Part shown: one piece after another, positions 40,050-53,382 of the stretch
How the letters are laid out: each line of letters begins with the position of its first letter
How positions within the stretch are numbered: position 1 is the stretch's first letter
NCBI GenBank assembly: GCA_963573385.1
Contig: CAUYLG010075681.1
Span: 1 to 64,000, forward strand
Source of the DNA: Cacajao melanocephalus
Lineage: Eukaryota; Chordata; Mammalia; Primates; Pitheciidae
Direction: 5' to 3'
Length of the DNA: 64,000 nt
Notes under the pieces: generated by a model
The model's input: only the letters and a program-made list of their open reading frames with translations
Told to the model about the DNA's origin: nothing
Database searches by the model: none
Position numbers and translations under genes: made by a program

Positions 40050-42985
40050 AGAAGAATGATTAAAAGTGCTTCTTGAGGAAGAAGGAATGTGGGTACTAGG
40101 GAAACATGGCACATATGGGAAAATAATATGTGATGAATACTCAATTGTGTATTTAAAAATTTTAGGTGCAGCTAAAATATTGGCTATAATTACTAAAAGA
40201 ATGTGTGTACAATCTATGGTTTCCAACCAGCAGAAAAAGGTATAAGGGAATATATATGAAAAATAACAGCAATCAAACAACATCATGTAGAAACAGAAAA
40301 AAAAAAACAACATGTGGAGAGAGAAAGGATGTTAAACATGAAATACAAAATCAGATAGGAGTAATTCCAAGTCGCTTTGTGATAGTGTTAACAGACTCAA
40401 ATTAATAGATACACATAGCTCCCTCTACCCAATAGACGGAGACTCATGATTCTTTTCTAAAATCTGTGCAACTTTTTCAAAAGTTGACTGTATATAGAAA
40501 GTCGCACTAAATTTTAAGCAATCTATTTCATGCAAGGCTTGTTCTTTGACCCAGTGTGAATAAATCAGACATCAACATAAAAAGTTCAAAACAAATCACA
40601 TAAACATGCATGTGGAAACTTTAAAACGCACCCACTCTTATTTTACTTAGGAGTGAGAGAGGAAATTGCAATGGAAATATCAATCATTTGGAACTGAATG
40701 AAAGTGAACACGCTAAAGTGGAAAGGTGTATGATGCTGCGAAGATGGTGAGGCTAAATTTCTAAGCTTCAAAAAGAGAAAAATTAAAATGAATGAAATAG
40801 AATAAGTCTAAGGAATGTAGAAGGAATTAATTATAAAAATTAAAGTCAGAAATTGTTGAAATAGAGTATCAATAGCAACAAAATCAAACGCCAATCTTTT
40901 GTAAAAATGACCATAACAGCAAACCTCTAGCACAGACACTAAGGAGGGAAAAAGGTGCCTGAGAAAATCAAATTAAGAGCACTTTAACAAGTTTTAAAAA
41001 CAGCATCAAGAGAACTGAAAAAAAAAAAAAAAAGTAAAGAAAATCTAGGGGAAATAGATGATTTATTTCAAAAACGTGAAGACAAAATGGACTGGAAGAA
41101 GTATAAAATTGTAATAGAGAAACAGCTCTGGAAGAAATAGTAATCAATACTACACCTTCAGAAATACTCAGGTGGTTTGCAGATGAGTGATAATAAAGTT
41201 TCAAGAAACAATTTCTGTTTTTATACACACTGTTTAAGAGTGTTGCAGTGTGTACAATCTTAAACACGGAAGACAAGAGCTGATGCTCTCCCATTCGTCT
41301 AATGTTTGTATATCTTTGAAACGGTACAAGAAATCAAAATTATAATACCATTTTACATTTTAACATAAAACAGAAAGTCTAAGTAAAACACTAATGAATC
41401 AAATTAAGTACTTTATCTTAAGTGAAATGTAAAAGAAACAAATGTTCTGACCAAGTTGGGTTTATTATAATAGTGCAGGGATGGTTTACTGTCATAAAAC
41501 AGTGAACACGTTGAACATCTCAGAATTAAAGGGAAAAAATAATCATTTCATCTGACAGAAAAGCATTTAATATAACTCTCCAGTCAATACAATACGTAAC
41601 AAATAATAACGAAATTTGTACTAAACCAGTACTGAAAAGAAGCCTCCTTAACTTGTTAAAGTTTATTTGTCAAAAACCTATAGCATGCGTTATACGTAAT
41701 GGAAAACTGTTGAGTCATGTTCCTGAAAATCTAGAGTTAGACAAGGGTGCCTGCTGTCACTGGAGGTCTTAGACAGTGTAATAAAAGAAGCAAATGAAGA
41801 AACAAAAATGTAAACATTAGAAAGACTGAAATGTGTGTCTATTTGCAAATAATTATCCAAACAGAAAATTCACACAGATATTGTTAGCACTTTTAAAATG
41901 AGCAAGAATTCTCTAAGATAGCAGATACAATGTGAGATCAACATATAAAATGTGGTAATCCTCCTGTATGCCAAGAAAAAACAATTAAGAAATGTAATAT
42001 GAAAAGAAATCTCACTTATAACATTAACAAAAATTATAAGCTATCTAGGAGTATATTCAGGAACATTACCAGGCATTATAGGATGTTTCAGGGCATTAAA
42101 AACAACCTGAATAAGTGGAGAGATATACTATAATCATGGATCAGGAGATGGAATATAGTACAGATGCCACATTTTCTCATGTTCATTTTTAAATTTAAAG
42201 CAGTTGTAGCCAAATTCTAAACAGTTTTGTCACGTGTGACTTGAAAAATGTTTCCCAACTTCAATAAGGAAGAGTGAAACTCAAGAATTTGAAGACAAAT
42301 TTTAAAAGCAACAAGGCATGTGGAGGAGTGATTTGCACTATCAGATAGCAATCCCTCTTGTGCGGTATAACAACTAAGAAAGGATATTATTGGTTCAGGG
42401 GTAGACAGATAGACCAGAGGACCAGAATAGATACTCCATAAAGAGACCCACACGTTTATGGAAACTAATACAGCATAGTAGAGTTGCGTCAGAACAGAGA
42501 TGACAGGAACCACGACTGTTCACATGGGGAGGCGGGGAATGGAACTCTACTGCATATTATACACGGTAATTAGTTTCAGGCCAATTAAATAATTAAAAGT
42601 GAAAGAACAAAACATGCTTTATTTATTTGAATGGCAAGAATTAATGAATAGTGAGAATCTTTATGCTCTTAGGCTAAGAAAGACTTTTGTGAATCAGACT
42701 TAGCACAACCATAAAGGGAAAATGGTAAATTTGAGTGTATCACCATTACAAATTTCTATGTAGACATAACAGATGATATTTAGAGGGCTAAAATGCACAC
42801 TAAAGCCTGGAAGAATAATTTATAACTTTCTGCATGTACTTACAGAAATACATGTAACATGCAGAGTATTCCTATCCTGTTATGTAAAAAAAAAATTCTA
42901 TAAATAAAATAAGAGAAACAATTACATGGAAAAACTGGCAAAGAACATGAGCAGGCAGTTTGCAAAAAAGGAAAGTATGATGTGT
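40050..42985 (+). mobile_element. L1M/HAL1-like element, sense, part 2 (ORF2 remnant)
   Basis: Landmarks in sense ORF2 order: 'ttggaactgaatgaaagtg' (40689), 'gaccaagttgggtttatta' (41450), 'gacagaaaagcatttaata' (41555), 'gttagacaagggtgcctgc' (41735), 'gtggagagatatactata' (42115), 'agacagatagaccagagga' (42403) and 'aaaaactggcaaagaacat' (42930). No frame exceeds about 100 codons, so the reverse transcriptase is long dead. The 3' end is missing. Confidence 0.8.
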
Positions 42986-43724
42986 TTGTGTCTGATTCTG
43001 GACACTTATTTCACAAGAAAAATATGGAAACTAACTGAGCTGGAAATCAAGGAAGCCTGTGCTCTGAGGGCTGTTAGATGGAACAGAAAGGCACAGATCC
43101 CTCTTTCAAGTGTGTCCAAGTGCAGAATGTTCATCTTCCCTCTTGGCGTGTTCACAGCCCTGTGAGTCTGTATGGAATGGACCTGGGGCTTGCAACTCCC
43201 AGGCACTGGGTACAAAGGCTCCTTCCCTCCCTGAGGGGTCAGTCAGCCCACAGCCCAGCCTACGGGAGTCACTGCTTTCCCCTTCCCGTCTCTTTGCCTG
43301 ACACCAAGTTCAACTTTGGGGATTCTTTTTAACAAGATGCTTTGGGACCTGTGACCAAATTTGACAAAGATACGGTGTGGTTCTTTCTTGCTTCCTTAAT
43401 TTTTGAAGCATCATCAGATGCTGTGATCATACAGATCTTAGCTTTTACATGGTATGTTTGATCCAGAGTGGCCTGGATCCTTGCATGGAACCTGATGTTT
43501 AGAATAAAAGATTAGCTGTGACTTTCCTTGACCTGTTACTGCTATCTGGCAAAGAGGATTTATTGCTCCTGTTTTATTACCTTGTTCCTAACGAATGTAA
43601 GCAGCTTATTTTTGCGTGACAGTTGCTAAAAAATGCTCCCCACATTTCTTAGCAGCACACAGCAGGGAGGGATGCACTTTCCTTTGAAAGGGGTGGTTTT
43701 GCGATAGCTGGAATTACTTTCGAC
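42986..43724. other. Unassigned sequence
   Basis: Single-copy. A frame of 84 codons at 43078-43332 is unsupported. Confidence 0.45.
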
Positions 43725-44345
43725 GATTTTGAAAAAACATTTCTCTATTGTTAAAAATACTTAAAACAAAATTTGCCGTTTTAGTCATTTGTGTAAGTGT
43801 ATGTTAAGTGGCACCGGTCATGTGAGCAGTGTTGTGCAACCATCATCATTTATCTATTTCCAAAAATGTTTTATCACCCCAAACAGAAACTCTGTACCCA
43901 TTAAGCAATAATCCTCTCCAGTCTCTGGTAACCTCTCATCTACTTCCTGTCTCTTCATTTGCCTGTTCTTAGTACCTCATGTAAGTGAGACCATACACTA
44001 TTTGTCCTTTTGTGACTGGCTTCTTTTACTCAGCATAATGTCTTCAAGGTTCATCAATATCGTAGCACGTTTCAAAATTCCTTCTTTTTAAGGCCGAATG
44101 ATATTCCATGGTGTGGATGGACCATATTTTATTCTTCCATCATCTGTTGAGGGAGGGGCACTGGGTTTCATCCACCTTATGGCCATTGGGAATAGTACTG
44201 CTATAAACATTGACATACAAGTGTCTGAGTTCCTGCTTTCATATCCTTGGGGTACATGGCTAGAAGTGGAATTGCTGGATTATAGTGTAATGCTATATTT
44301 AGTTTTTTCCTTCGTAGTATTTTTGAGATGTAAAGTTTTATTTTT
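43725..44345 (-). mobile_element. L1M 3' region, antisense
   Basis: 'gttgtgcaaccatcatcat', 'cacccc aaacagaaactctg' type text, 'gaatgatattccatggtgt', 'atcatctgttgagggaggg' and 'agtggaattgctggattat' match reversed L1MB/L1MC-class 3' sequence in order. It shares this segment with the L1M at 57540-58445. Confidence 0.85.
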
Positions 44346-44559
44346 GGAAGTTTGGCCTCTCAGTTTTAGGCAAATTTTGTCTGATGATTGTTACTGCTCA
44401 TAACCCAAGCAGAGATGCCTGGTCACGCCTCTCACCAGGAACGCAATTGAGTAAAGGTGCTCAGAGGGTTGAAAAAGAGATGTTAAAGTCTGTGCACAAA
44501 GTAGATAGAGTTGGCTCTGTAGAGAGCTCCCAGAGGCTCATGAGCTTCGTGGGCCCCGT

Positions 44560-44725
44560 GATGCAGTGGTAACAGCCTGAGAGGCTGCCAGTGAATGTGT
44601 TTCATTTGAAACTCTGCTCTCTTGTGTACTAAGCCTCAGTTTCCTTGTCTATAACATGGGATAACAGTGCCTTCTTTGTGAAGTTGTTTTGAGAACCTGA
44701 AAGAGGTGTCTTTAAAGCATGGGAT
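44560..44725 (+). mobile_element. MIR
   Basis: 'gatgcagtggtaacagcct', 'gcctcagtttccttgtcta' and 'gtgaagttgttttgagaa' are in sense MIR order. Conservation is fairly good. Confidence 0.7.
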
Positions 44726-44837
44726 GTCATGCCTGCCATGCTGTGCCCTCTGTAAGAAGTAGCTCCTGCTGGGGAGTGCAAAGAAGTGGGCCTAATTGTG
44801 GAAGGCGGTTTGCTGCTGTCTGACAAAACCTTTCAAA

Positions 44838-45290
44838 GGTCATACATTTAAACCCATCAATTCCACGAATTTATTTCTATGACGTGTACATGTGTGTGCA
44901 TGTGTATCTATTTCAATTCAACCAATAGCATATTCCGTTAGAATAAAGGAAACAGCTGAAAGACAAGACTGATCAGATAAATATTCCATGCACTGATGAG
45001 AGACCATTATTCTGTCTTAAAATGCTAAATATCTAGTAACTTGAGAAAATGCCCAGATTTACTGAGTGAAAAAAGAAGGGAAACAGGTTACAGTACTGTA
45101 TGGTCCCAATTTTGTAGAAAGAGAAAATAAGAGCACAATATATGTTTTTTATATAATGATGTTTAATTCGGGTGGTGGGATTATGGGTTATTTTTATTCA
45201 CCTTGTAACATTGTGCATTTTAAAATTGTGAACAAACATGTAACAATATTTCATAATGAAAATAAATAGACCATTTTTTGTTTTGTTTAA
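44838..45290 (+). mobile_element. Old L1-type 3' end, sense
   Basis: 'gtactgtatggtcccaatt', 'gggtggtgggattatgggt' and the A-rich terminus 'aatgaaaataaatag' match a diverged L1-class 3' region. The subfamily is not assigned. Confidence 0.55.
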
Positions 45291-46090
45291 AAATACAATG
45301 CCAGAACTTTGAATATTTATTATCTAAACCTATAATAGATAGGAAGGGAAAAAAGCCCTTGGAAATTCCTGTAAGTTCACCTCAGTAAGAGGTGGTTTTA
45401 GCAGCGGTATAGTATTGGAAGACAGAGGCCAGCAAAAGGAGCCATTAGAACTCAGAGTCCAGCAGGGGTAAGTCCATTTACCTAGGAGCAAATAGCATTA
45501 TACCTCATTAGCCAGTGGACATCAGTCATGCTCAGAGAGAGGACTGAAGTCATTAAGTAAAGGTTGCATTATATTCTTTGCCCCCTGCTTAAGAAAGAAA
45601 GCGGCCAAGAGGATGATGTACAGTATGTACAAGAAGAAAAATGAAAATAGGTTCTCGTGCTGGAAGGTGTGTTACTCTCATGCCCTAGAATAGAAAACTT
45701 ACTGATGCAGGATAATGCGATAATGCCTGCCTCAAAGGTTTTGCAGTTGTCAAGAGGTAGGGAGTTTTGTTATCAGTAATGTGTGATTTTGATGTTGATA
45801 TATCAGCCTGGAGCAATTTGTGGCACCACTAGTTTGAAAATAAATAGATGATCAGTATGAAATTGAGGACATTGACTTATTTCAGTCTTAAGTATTTTTC
45901 TTGATTTATTTCCCAAGAATATTTGCAGACCTTTGAAGATGAGACAATGTGTGGGCACTGGGGAGAAGTCATGGTCTCGGCATGAACAGGGAGTGCCCTT
46001 TAACTGGCAGTTGTGCATGGGACACATCAAGTGGGTTGCACCCTGGGAGGATGCAGAGGTGTGTCCCAGGCACAGGGAGAGAGAGAACCC
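45291..46090. other. Unassigned sequence
   Basis: Single-copy, with a possible MIR trace near 45700-45770. Nothing else is recognised. Confidence 0.4.
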
Positions 46091-46784
46091 AAAGCTCTCA
46101 AGATCTTTGTAGATTCTGGATATTAGCCCTTTGTTGGTGGGAGTGTAAATTAGTTCAACCATTGTGGAAGACAGTGTGGCCATTCCTCAAGGATCTAGAA
46201 ATAGAAATTCCATTTGACCCAGCAATCCCATTACTGGGTATATACCCAAAGAATTATAAATCGTTCTACTATAAAGACACATGCACACGTATATTCATCA
46301 CAGCACTGTTTACAATAGCAAAGACCTGGAAGCAACCCAAATGCCCATCAATGATAGACTGGGCAAGGAAAATGTGGCACATATACACCATGGAATACTA
46401 CGCAGCCGTACAAAATGATGAGTTTATGTCCTTTGTAGGGACTTGGATGACTCTGGAAACCATAATTCTCAGCAAACTGACACAAGAACAGAAAATCAAA
46501 CACTGCATTTTCTCACTCGTAGTGGGGTGTTGAACAATGAGAACATATGGACACAGGGAGGGGAGCATCACACACTGGGCTCAGTTGTGGTGGAGCTCGG
46601 GGAAGGACAGCAGGGGGTGGAAAGGGATAACGTGGGGAGAAATGCCAAATATAGATGATGGGGGAATGGAGGCAGCAAACCACCTTGTGATGTATATACC
46701 TATTCAACAACCCTGTAAGATCTGCACATGTACCCCAGAACTTAAAGTACAATAAAAAAAAAAAAAAAAAAGCTCTCAAGATCT
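46091..46784 (+). mobile_element. L1 insertion with 5' inversion and 16-bp target duplications
   Basis: The duplication AAAGCTCTCAAGATCT is present at 46091-46106 and 46769-46784. Next to the left copy, 46107-46134 is antisense L1 ORF2 ('attctggatattagccc'). From about 46133 the sequence is sense ORF2 from a region further downstream in the element ('aattagttcaaccattgtgg'), through the last ORF2 codons (MEYYAAVQNDEF) and the 3' UTR to an A tail near 46770. Such a head inversion is the established product of twin-primed reverse transcription. Only the C-terminal end of ORF2 is present, so no functional enzyme is encoded. Confidence 0.96.
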
Positions 46785-46785
46785 C

Positions 46786-47451
46786 GGGGGCTTCCCAGTA
46801 GCAGAGAGGTTAGGCGCTGAGAGAGGGAGGGAAGACATGCATTGCCAAATTTTTAGAGATTGGCAGTCTACCTGCTATCATGGCATTCCTCTTGGGGTGA
46901 GAAATGTGTTTTCTTTTTGGCTTGTTTGCAGTTTCTCACTGTGCCAGTAATGTGGTTATTCTTACAATGGAAAAAAAAAGTAATATAAATTAAAATTTGA
47001 AATGAATGATTGTGCCTTTACAGTGTACTCACCAAACTGCAGAATTTTCCTATTAACAGGTGCTCTGAGATGCCTGAATTCAGTGCTCTGGGTGAGTCTG
47101 AGGTCTCATCCCCAGGAAGACAGGCTTCGGTGGTCAGTGCTAGCCTGTGGGTAGGTGAGGGTTGGGTGGCTGCACACACTACAGATTCTTCATCCTGCGG
47201 GATCTCACCTAGCCCAGTTTGGGTGGAGACAGGACCTGAGAATTTAAGTTATTGTCCAGAGTCACTCAAGGTCATTCACTGTATTGAGTGATCCACTTTA
47301 TGAGAGTTTGGCAGAGAGCCCAAAACTAATTTTTAGCATGTCCTCAGTCCCCTCAAATACTCCATCGCAAATTACCCCAGCCCCCTACTCTTGTGTTGTT
47401 ATCAGTTAGTGGGCTCATGCTAGACTGCAGAGTTTCTGTTTCTGGTTTTTA
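46786..47451. other. Unassigned sequence
   Basis: Single-copy. No exon or repeat recognised. Confidence 0.45.
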
Positions 47452-48764
<1,313 letters not shown>

Positions 48765-48930
48765 GGCAAAAATAATGATGCTGATGACAACTTTGTGCTA
48801 GAACCTTCCTGCATGCTGGTTTTCATCAGAGCTACAGATGGGAAAACTGAGGCCAAGAGGTATGATAACTTGCTGAGAAGTCACAGACAGGTTAACGCAG
48901 TGGTGGGATGGGAATCAAAACCAGAGTCCA
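48765..48930 (-). mobile_element. MIR, antisense
   Basis: 'agatgggaaaactgaggcc', 'taacttgctgagaagtcac' and 'gggatgggaatcaaaacca' follow reversed MIR order. Confidence 0.65.
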
Positions 48931-49474
48931 TCTCAGGGTTTGGGATAATTTAGAGGACTCAGTCACCCAGCACACACCTATTATGTATAAGCTGCCTGTT
49001 GCATTATTTTATATATTGTATTTTTCCCCTTTCTCCCGAGATCATACGTTTGTTGAGGTCAGTACACATGTCTTACTTATTGTGACAGATATACTGCTGG
49101 GTATATATCACAAGGTTCCACTATACCACCTGGTCCGAAGTCATACTTCATAGATAGTTAATGAATTCCTGAACTCACATGCCATTAATAGACTTGTAGG
49201 TTCCAGAAAGCTCCTGAGCTCCTGCCTCTCCCTCCCTGTGGAAAGTTCTGGTAATTCTAGACAAGCGAAGGTAGATACAGTCCCCAACACCCTGCCCTCC
49301 TGCTGTGCCTTGCTGTTCATGAGACATCAGCAGCAGTTTGGATAACGGCATGATTGATGAGAGAACATGAGCTCAAGCAGGAGGACAGCATGTTGTGTCA
49401 TGACTCCTCTGGTATCTTCTCATCTGGTTCATCTTTTACTATGTTATCTGCAAAAATATCTTCAAGATTTTATT
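48931..49474. other. Unassigned sequence
   Basis: Single-copy. Nothing recognised. The stretch ends in a short AT run (49479-49493) next to the MER2 element. Confidence 0.45.
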
Positions 49475-49493
49475 CATTTTATATATATATATG

Positions 49494-49795
49494 TACAGTC
49501 ATCCCTTGATATCTGCAGGAACCTCCTGGGGATGCCAAAATCCGAGGAGGCTCAAGTCCCTGATGTAAAATGGCATGGTATTTGCATATAACCTATGCTG
49601 TTTCTCCCATATATTTGAAATCATCTCTGAATTACTTATAATACTTAATGCAATGTAAATGCCATGGAAATAGTTATTACGCTATATTGTTTGGAGAATA
49701 ATGAGAAAAGTCTGTACATGTGCAGTACACTCTGTTTTTCTTAATATTTTCAATCTTCAGTTGGTTAAATCTGTGGATATGAAGGGCTGACTGTA
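49494..49795. mobile_element. MER2-type Tigger MITE, essentially complete
   Basis: The ends CAGTCATCCCTTGATATC and the reverse complement of GATATGAAGGGCTGACTG are near-perfect terminal inverted repeats, each flanked by the TA target (49494 and 49794). The interior matches MER2 ('tgatgtaaaatggcatggt', 'tttgcatataacctatgct', 'aaagtctgtacatgtgcag'). This is a non-autonomous Tc1/mariner element and encodes no transposase. Confidence 0.93.
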
Positions 49796-50284
49796 TGTAT
49801 ATAAAAGTAACTTGTTTTCTTAGTATCATTTACTCATAGTGAAACTGTGCTGTTTCTAGTGGTAACTTTCTTTTTCTGAAAGGCTCAGCACAGTCCTGAG
49901 TAGCAGTGAATATGGGTCTCCAGTTGCGCACTGATGCCAAGGTTGATGATAATTGTGTTTTCTGTGACTGCCCCATCCCAGTCACTAAATACCTTCTATT
50001 TGGGTTGAGATGCAGAGAAGCTAGAAGAAAAATAAGCTATAATCCTTTTCCCGCAAAATAACTAATGCCCACATTTTATTTCTATCTTATGGAAATGGGG
50101 CCATGCCACATCAAATAATAGCATTTGTGTGTGTCATTAATGATTTTTCTGTAACCTCCATTTAAATTATGATAGTGTAGTTCATTAGCTAGGTCGTGAT
50201 TTCTCACCTCCATCTCTGTTTCTTGTTTAAGTGACTTCCTCAGCTGTAATAGTAGGTTCCTAACCTGTTAAGAACTTGTGCTTC
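49796..50284. other. Unassigned sequence
   Basis: Single-copy and AT-rich. Nothing recognised. Confidence 0.45.
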
Positions 50285-50450
50285 ATATTTTAACCCATTG
50301 AATCTACCTGTGATACGAGGGAGGCACTGTTATTATCCCCATATTTATAGGGAAACTGAGGAAACTGAAGCCAGAAGTAGGGGAGTTGCCCAGGTCACAG
50401 CCCTTGAGAGTGACAGAGCTGGGATTTGAACCCAGGCTGGTGGGCTCCAG
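50285..50450 (-). mobile_element. MIR, antisense
   Basis: 'tattatccccatatttata', 'agttgcccaggtcacagcc' and 'gagctgggatttgaaccca' give a clear reversed MIR. Confidence 0.78.
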
Positions 50451-51091
50451 CCTCTGAGCATTTCCTCCCTCTGCTGTTCTGCTTCCACCTTAGCCCTCTT
50501 TCCTTATCGAAGTCCACCAGTATTTTCTTTCCTTTTGACTCCTCAGATTGTTCAGTAGTTCGGAGTGAGATTTCAGCTGTAGGGATTGAGTTTTCCTTCG
50601 CCTTGAAAGCAGTCAAGTGGATCGAATCCCTACCGTTACCCTCCCCCCGCCTTCCGCCTGGGATGGTGGTTTCCCTTTAATTATGCTTATTCCTTCCTTT
50701 CCACTTTGAAGATCATTTGTCTTAATAAGGAAGATAGGAACAAAAAAGGCATTGAGGAGCCTGCGTTCTCTTTGTCTTGCCCCAATGTTAGGCAAGCAGC
50801 AGACCTCTCCCTCCTGGTCCTTATTTGAAGCAGAACTGAAAAAGCCATTGTCATCCTTTGTAATTTTTCAAATCTCAGCTATTCTGGGCCTTCGCCTTCC
50901 CCATGCTCTGACAGTTCACGCCACTCTTTTGTCTGGTCCCCTTTGGCACATAATTGGACTCCATTAATGTTTCATGTTTCCTTTAGCTGTCAGGATGCTC
51001 ACAGCTCAATAGAAGGCTTTATCCCAGCAACTTTTTCTGTTCCCCTGGTGTGTTTGCTTTTCATCCCCTTGCTTTGCGGTTTCCCTGTGTC
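50451..51091. other. Unassigned sequence
   Basis: Single-copy. No exon, repeat or RNA recognised. Confidence 0.45.
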
Positions 51092-51130
51092 TTTCATTCA
51101 TTCATTCGTTCATTCGTTCATTCATTTGTT
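51092..51130. repeat. (TTCA/TTCG)n microsatellite
   Basis: About nine TTCA-like units, some as TTCG. Such repeats often grow from the tail of an antisense L2, and the following 'aaacaagtatctgttgctt' weakly supports that origin. Confidence 0.85.
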
Positions 51131-52949
51131 AAACAAGTATCTGTTGCTTGTCTAGGCCAGAGGAGGCCTGGGACCCAGGCCCAAAGGGCGCAGTGGTGAG
51201 CACTGAGTCATTTCTAATTTAATGATCCACGACGTATAGACCGTTTTCGTCCAAGGAAGTGCAGATCCTTTTTAGAAGTAGCAGAGTACAACTTAGAAAG
51301 AAATAATTCTTTCATTTCATTAAGATCAGTGATGAAAGAATCCCTTTACATTTCCCCTAGGTAGAAATGAGAATATTCTATCACCTAAAATCCAATTTCT
51401 GCATTATATTTTTCCACTATATTGTACTTTACCTAAATTAACCTTTTTTTTCTTTCTTTTTAACCACAATTAACCAGTACTAATCAGCCAGCCTCTAGCC
51501 ATTCCAGGTAAATAGAATGCTCCCTTATTTTGGCATGAGTTATCTTTCTTATACAATTTTAAACTCTATCCTCAAAGGAAGATGTCAAACTAGAGAATTT
51601 CAGTTAGGTTAAAAGGGGGAAAAAACCCCTCTGTCATTTGCTACAGAATGTGCTAGTATTGCCTTCAGAAGCAATTTAGCAAGGTTTCCAATATCACTTT
51701 TGTTAACATGGCTAATATTTAATCTTCCCCACTGTGAATTAATCCCGTCTCTAAGGAGGTCCTCAAAATGTTAGTTTCTTACCGATGGGTAGACACTGTC
51801 TACACCGTTGCAGTAAATCCTTACAGTGACCCTCTGAGGAGCAGACATTTCAGTGGAGTTTCACACTCAGTGTTCAAGGGCGCCCCTAGACTCAGCAAGC
51901 GTTGGAGCCAGGAACCTGCCTTGTGGCCTCCCCACCCCCGGCTATTTCCCTTACAACTTGCATGGACTGGCCACTAACCGCCTTGAGCTTTGGATTCAGT
52001 CTGACCAAGGAAGTCTTTCACGATAATCCTGAGTTGTTCAAAGGGTGAGCCTGACAGTGACAAGAGGAAGTTAGTGCCCAGCCATTAATCCTCCCATCTT
52101 TGTGGTTATATTTTTAAATGCACTGAAAAATGACTGCAGCAGGCTTCTAATCTACCTGCGTGCCAAATGGCTGAAGATACTTTTGCATAACTAGTGCTTC
52201 CTCTTGGGGGCTCAGTACCCTGAATGGGGATTCCCTGCAACACCTCAGCTGCTGATGGAGGGTCAGCTAGATTTCTGCATCGTGGCAAAATGGTTTCTCC
52301 ACCATGGAGCAGATGGGGCACTCCCAATGACTCCAGACTCTGTGATTACTGAGACTGATGCACTGTGGGTCTTTGAAGCAGGTTTAGGAGAGAGATGAAG
52401 GTGAGTTGTCTGGTTGGACTCTTCCTGGCCCCTCCCTCCAGCGGGAGCAGGCTCTCTGCGTGGCCTGGTTGCTCTCCCTGGTTAGGAGTACTTCCTGTCG
52501 CAGACTCACAGTAAGCCCCTGATAACCTCCACCCTTGCTTTGGGTGCACCCTGCAGTGACCTGGAATCCATCTTTCCCTGTTGACGTGCTTGCCGACAGT
52601 TCTGTTTCTGCCAGGTCTCACTCAACATCTGCTCCACCTCCGTCCCCCCGTGCCCTTGTCGCCGCCTTCCTCTGCACCTTCTGGCCATTCCACGTGGTTG
52701 TCAGAATGTTTTTTAAACAGTCTGGGAACACCATGCTCTTCTCTGGGAGTGGGAGTCAGTGGCCCAGGAGTGAGTCCTCACTCTAGTCTCTGGTGTCTTT
52801 TCATGTCCTTCCTGCATACATCACCTGGGCCGGCTGCATAGACAGCTTGCTTTTCTAGAACTGCTGTTTACTTTTGCCCTCCCCTGCCTTCATCTATGGG
52901 CAGCCCTTCGCCGGAAATGATTTAACCCCTTTTGTGTGTGTAAGTTTCT
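51131..52949. other. Unassigned sequence with one donor-like site
   Basis: Single-copy. A good donor motif AAG|gtgagt lies near 52400, with acceptor-like 'cctcttgggggctcag' near 52213, but the intervening 188 bp has stops in the frames I checked. If real, it would be a non-coding or terminal exon. I do not call it. Confidence 0.4.
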
Positions 52950-53165
52950 CTCATTCTTAGGTCCTGACAAAGATGACACTACCGTCTCCCTGAATGCTTC
53001 TCTTTCTCCCTCTGCCCATTAAAATCAGCTGCTTCCTCCTTGGTGTCCCCTGTGGCCTTTTACTTCTCCCCCAGAGCTGTCATACTTCACTTTATTAAAT
53101 TATCAAATACGTGTCTGTCTTTGTAGTTTATCTTCCTTCAGCCCAGGGATCATGTTGTTTTTTGT
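52950..53165 (+). mobile_element. L2-like fragment (probable)
   Basis: 'cttcactttattaaattat', 'acgtgtctgtctttgtag' and 'cagcccagggatcatgtt' resemble the L2 3' segment in order. Strongly diverged. Confidence 0.4.
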
Positions 53166-53189
53166 TCTTTAAATCTTTGGGAAAACTGA

Positions 53190-53382
53190 AAGATGTTGGA
53201 TTTGTAGTTAAACCAGAGGAGGAATCAAGGTTCTATTCGTGGCTGTGTGATGCTGATTGTGTGTTGGCCTTGCTGACCTTGGTTTTCTCATTTGTGAAAT
53301 GTGGCCGATAGCGTTTAGCTCATGGTTTGGCGTAAGACTGTTGAGATGCCATATGTGAGCATTTGGCATAGTGCTAGATTCT
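53190..53382 (+). mobile_element. MIR
   Basis: 'ggctgtgtgatgctgattg', 'tgaccttggttttctcatt' and 'gtgagcatttggcatagtg' follow MIR from the 5' part to near the 3' end. Confidence 0.65.

Noticed and set aside
45949..46533. 194-codon + frame with reverse-transcriptase-like end
   Set aside because: The C-terminal half is the end of L1 ORF2 in a 5'-inverted insertion, and the N-terminal half is flanking sequence joined by chance. It is not a gene.
52213..52400. Exon-like interval with donor AAG|gtgagt
   Set aside because: The frames checked contain stops before the donor and the acceptor is mediocre. At best a non-coding exon, so it is not listed as a gene.
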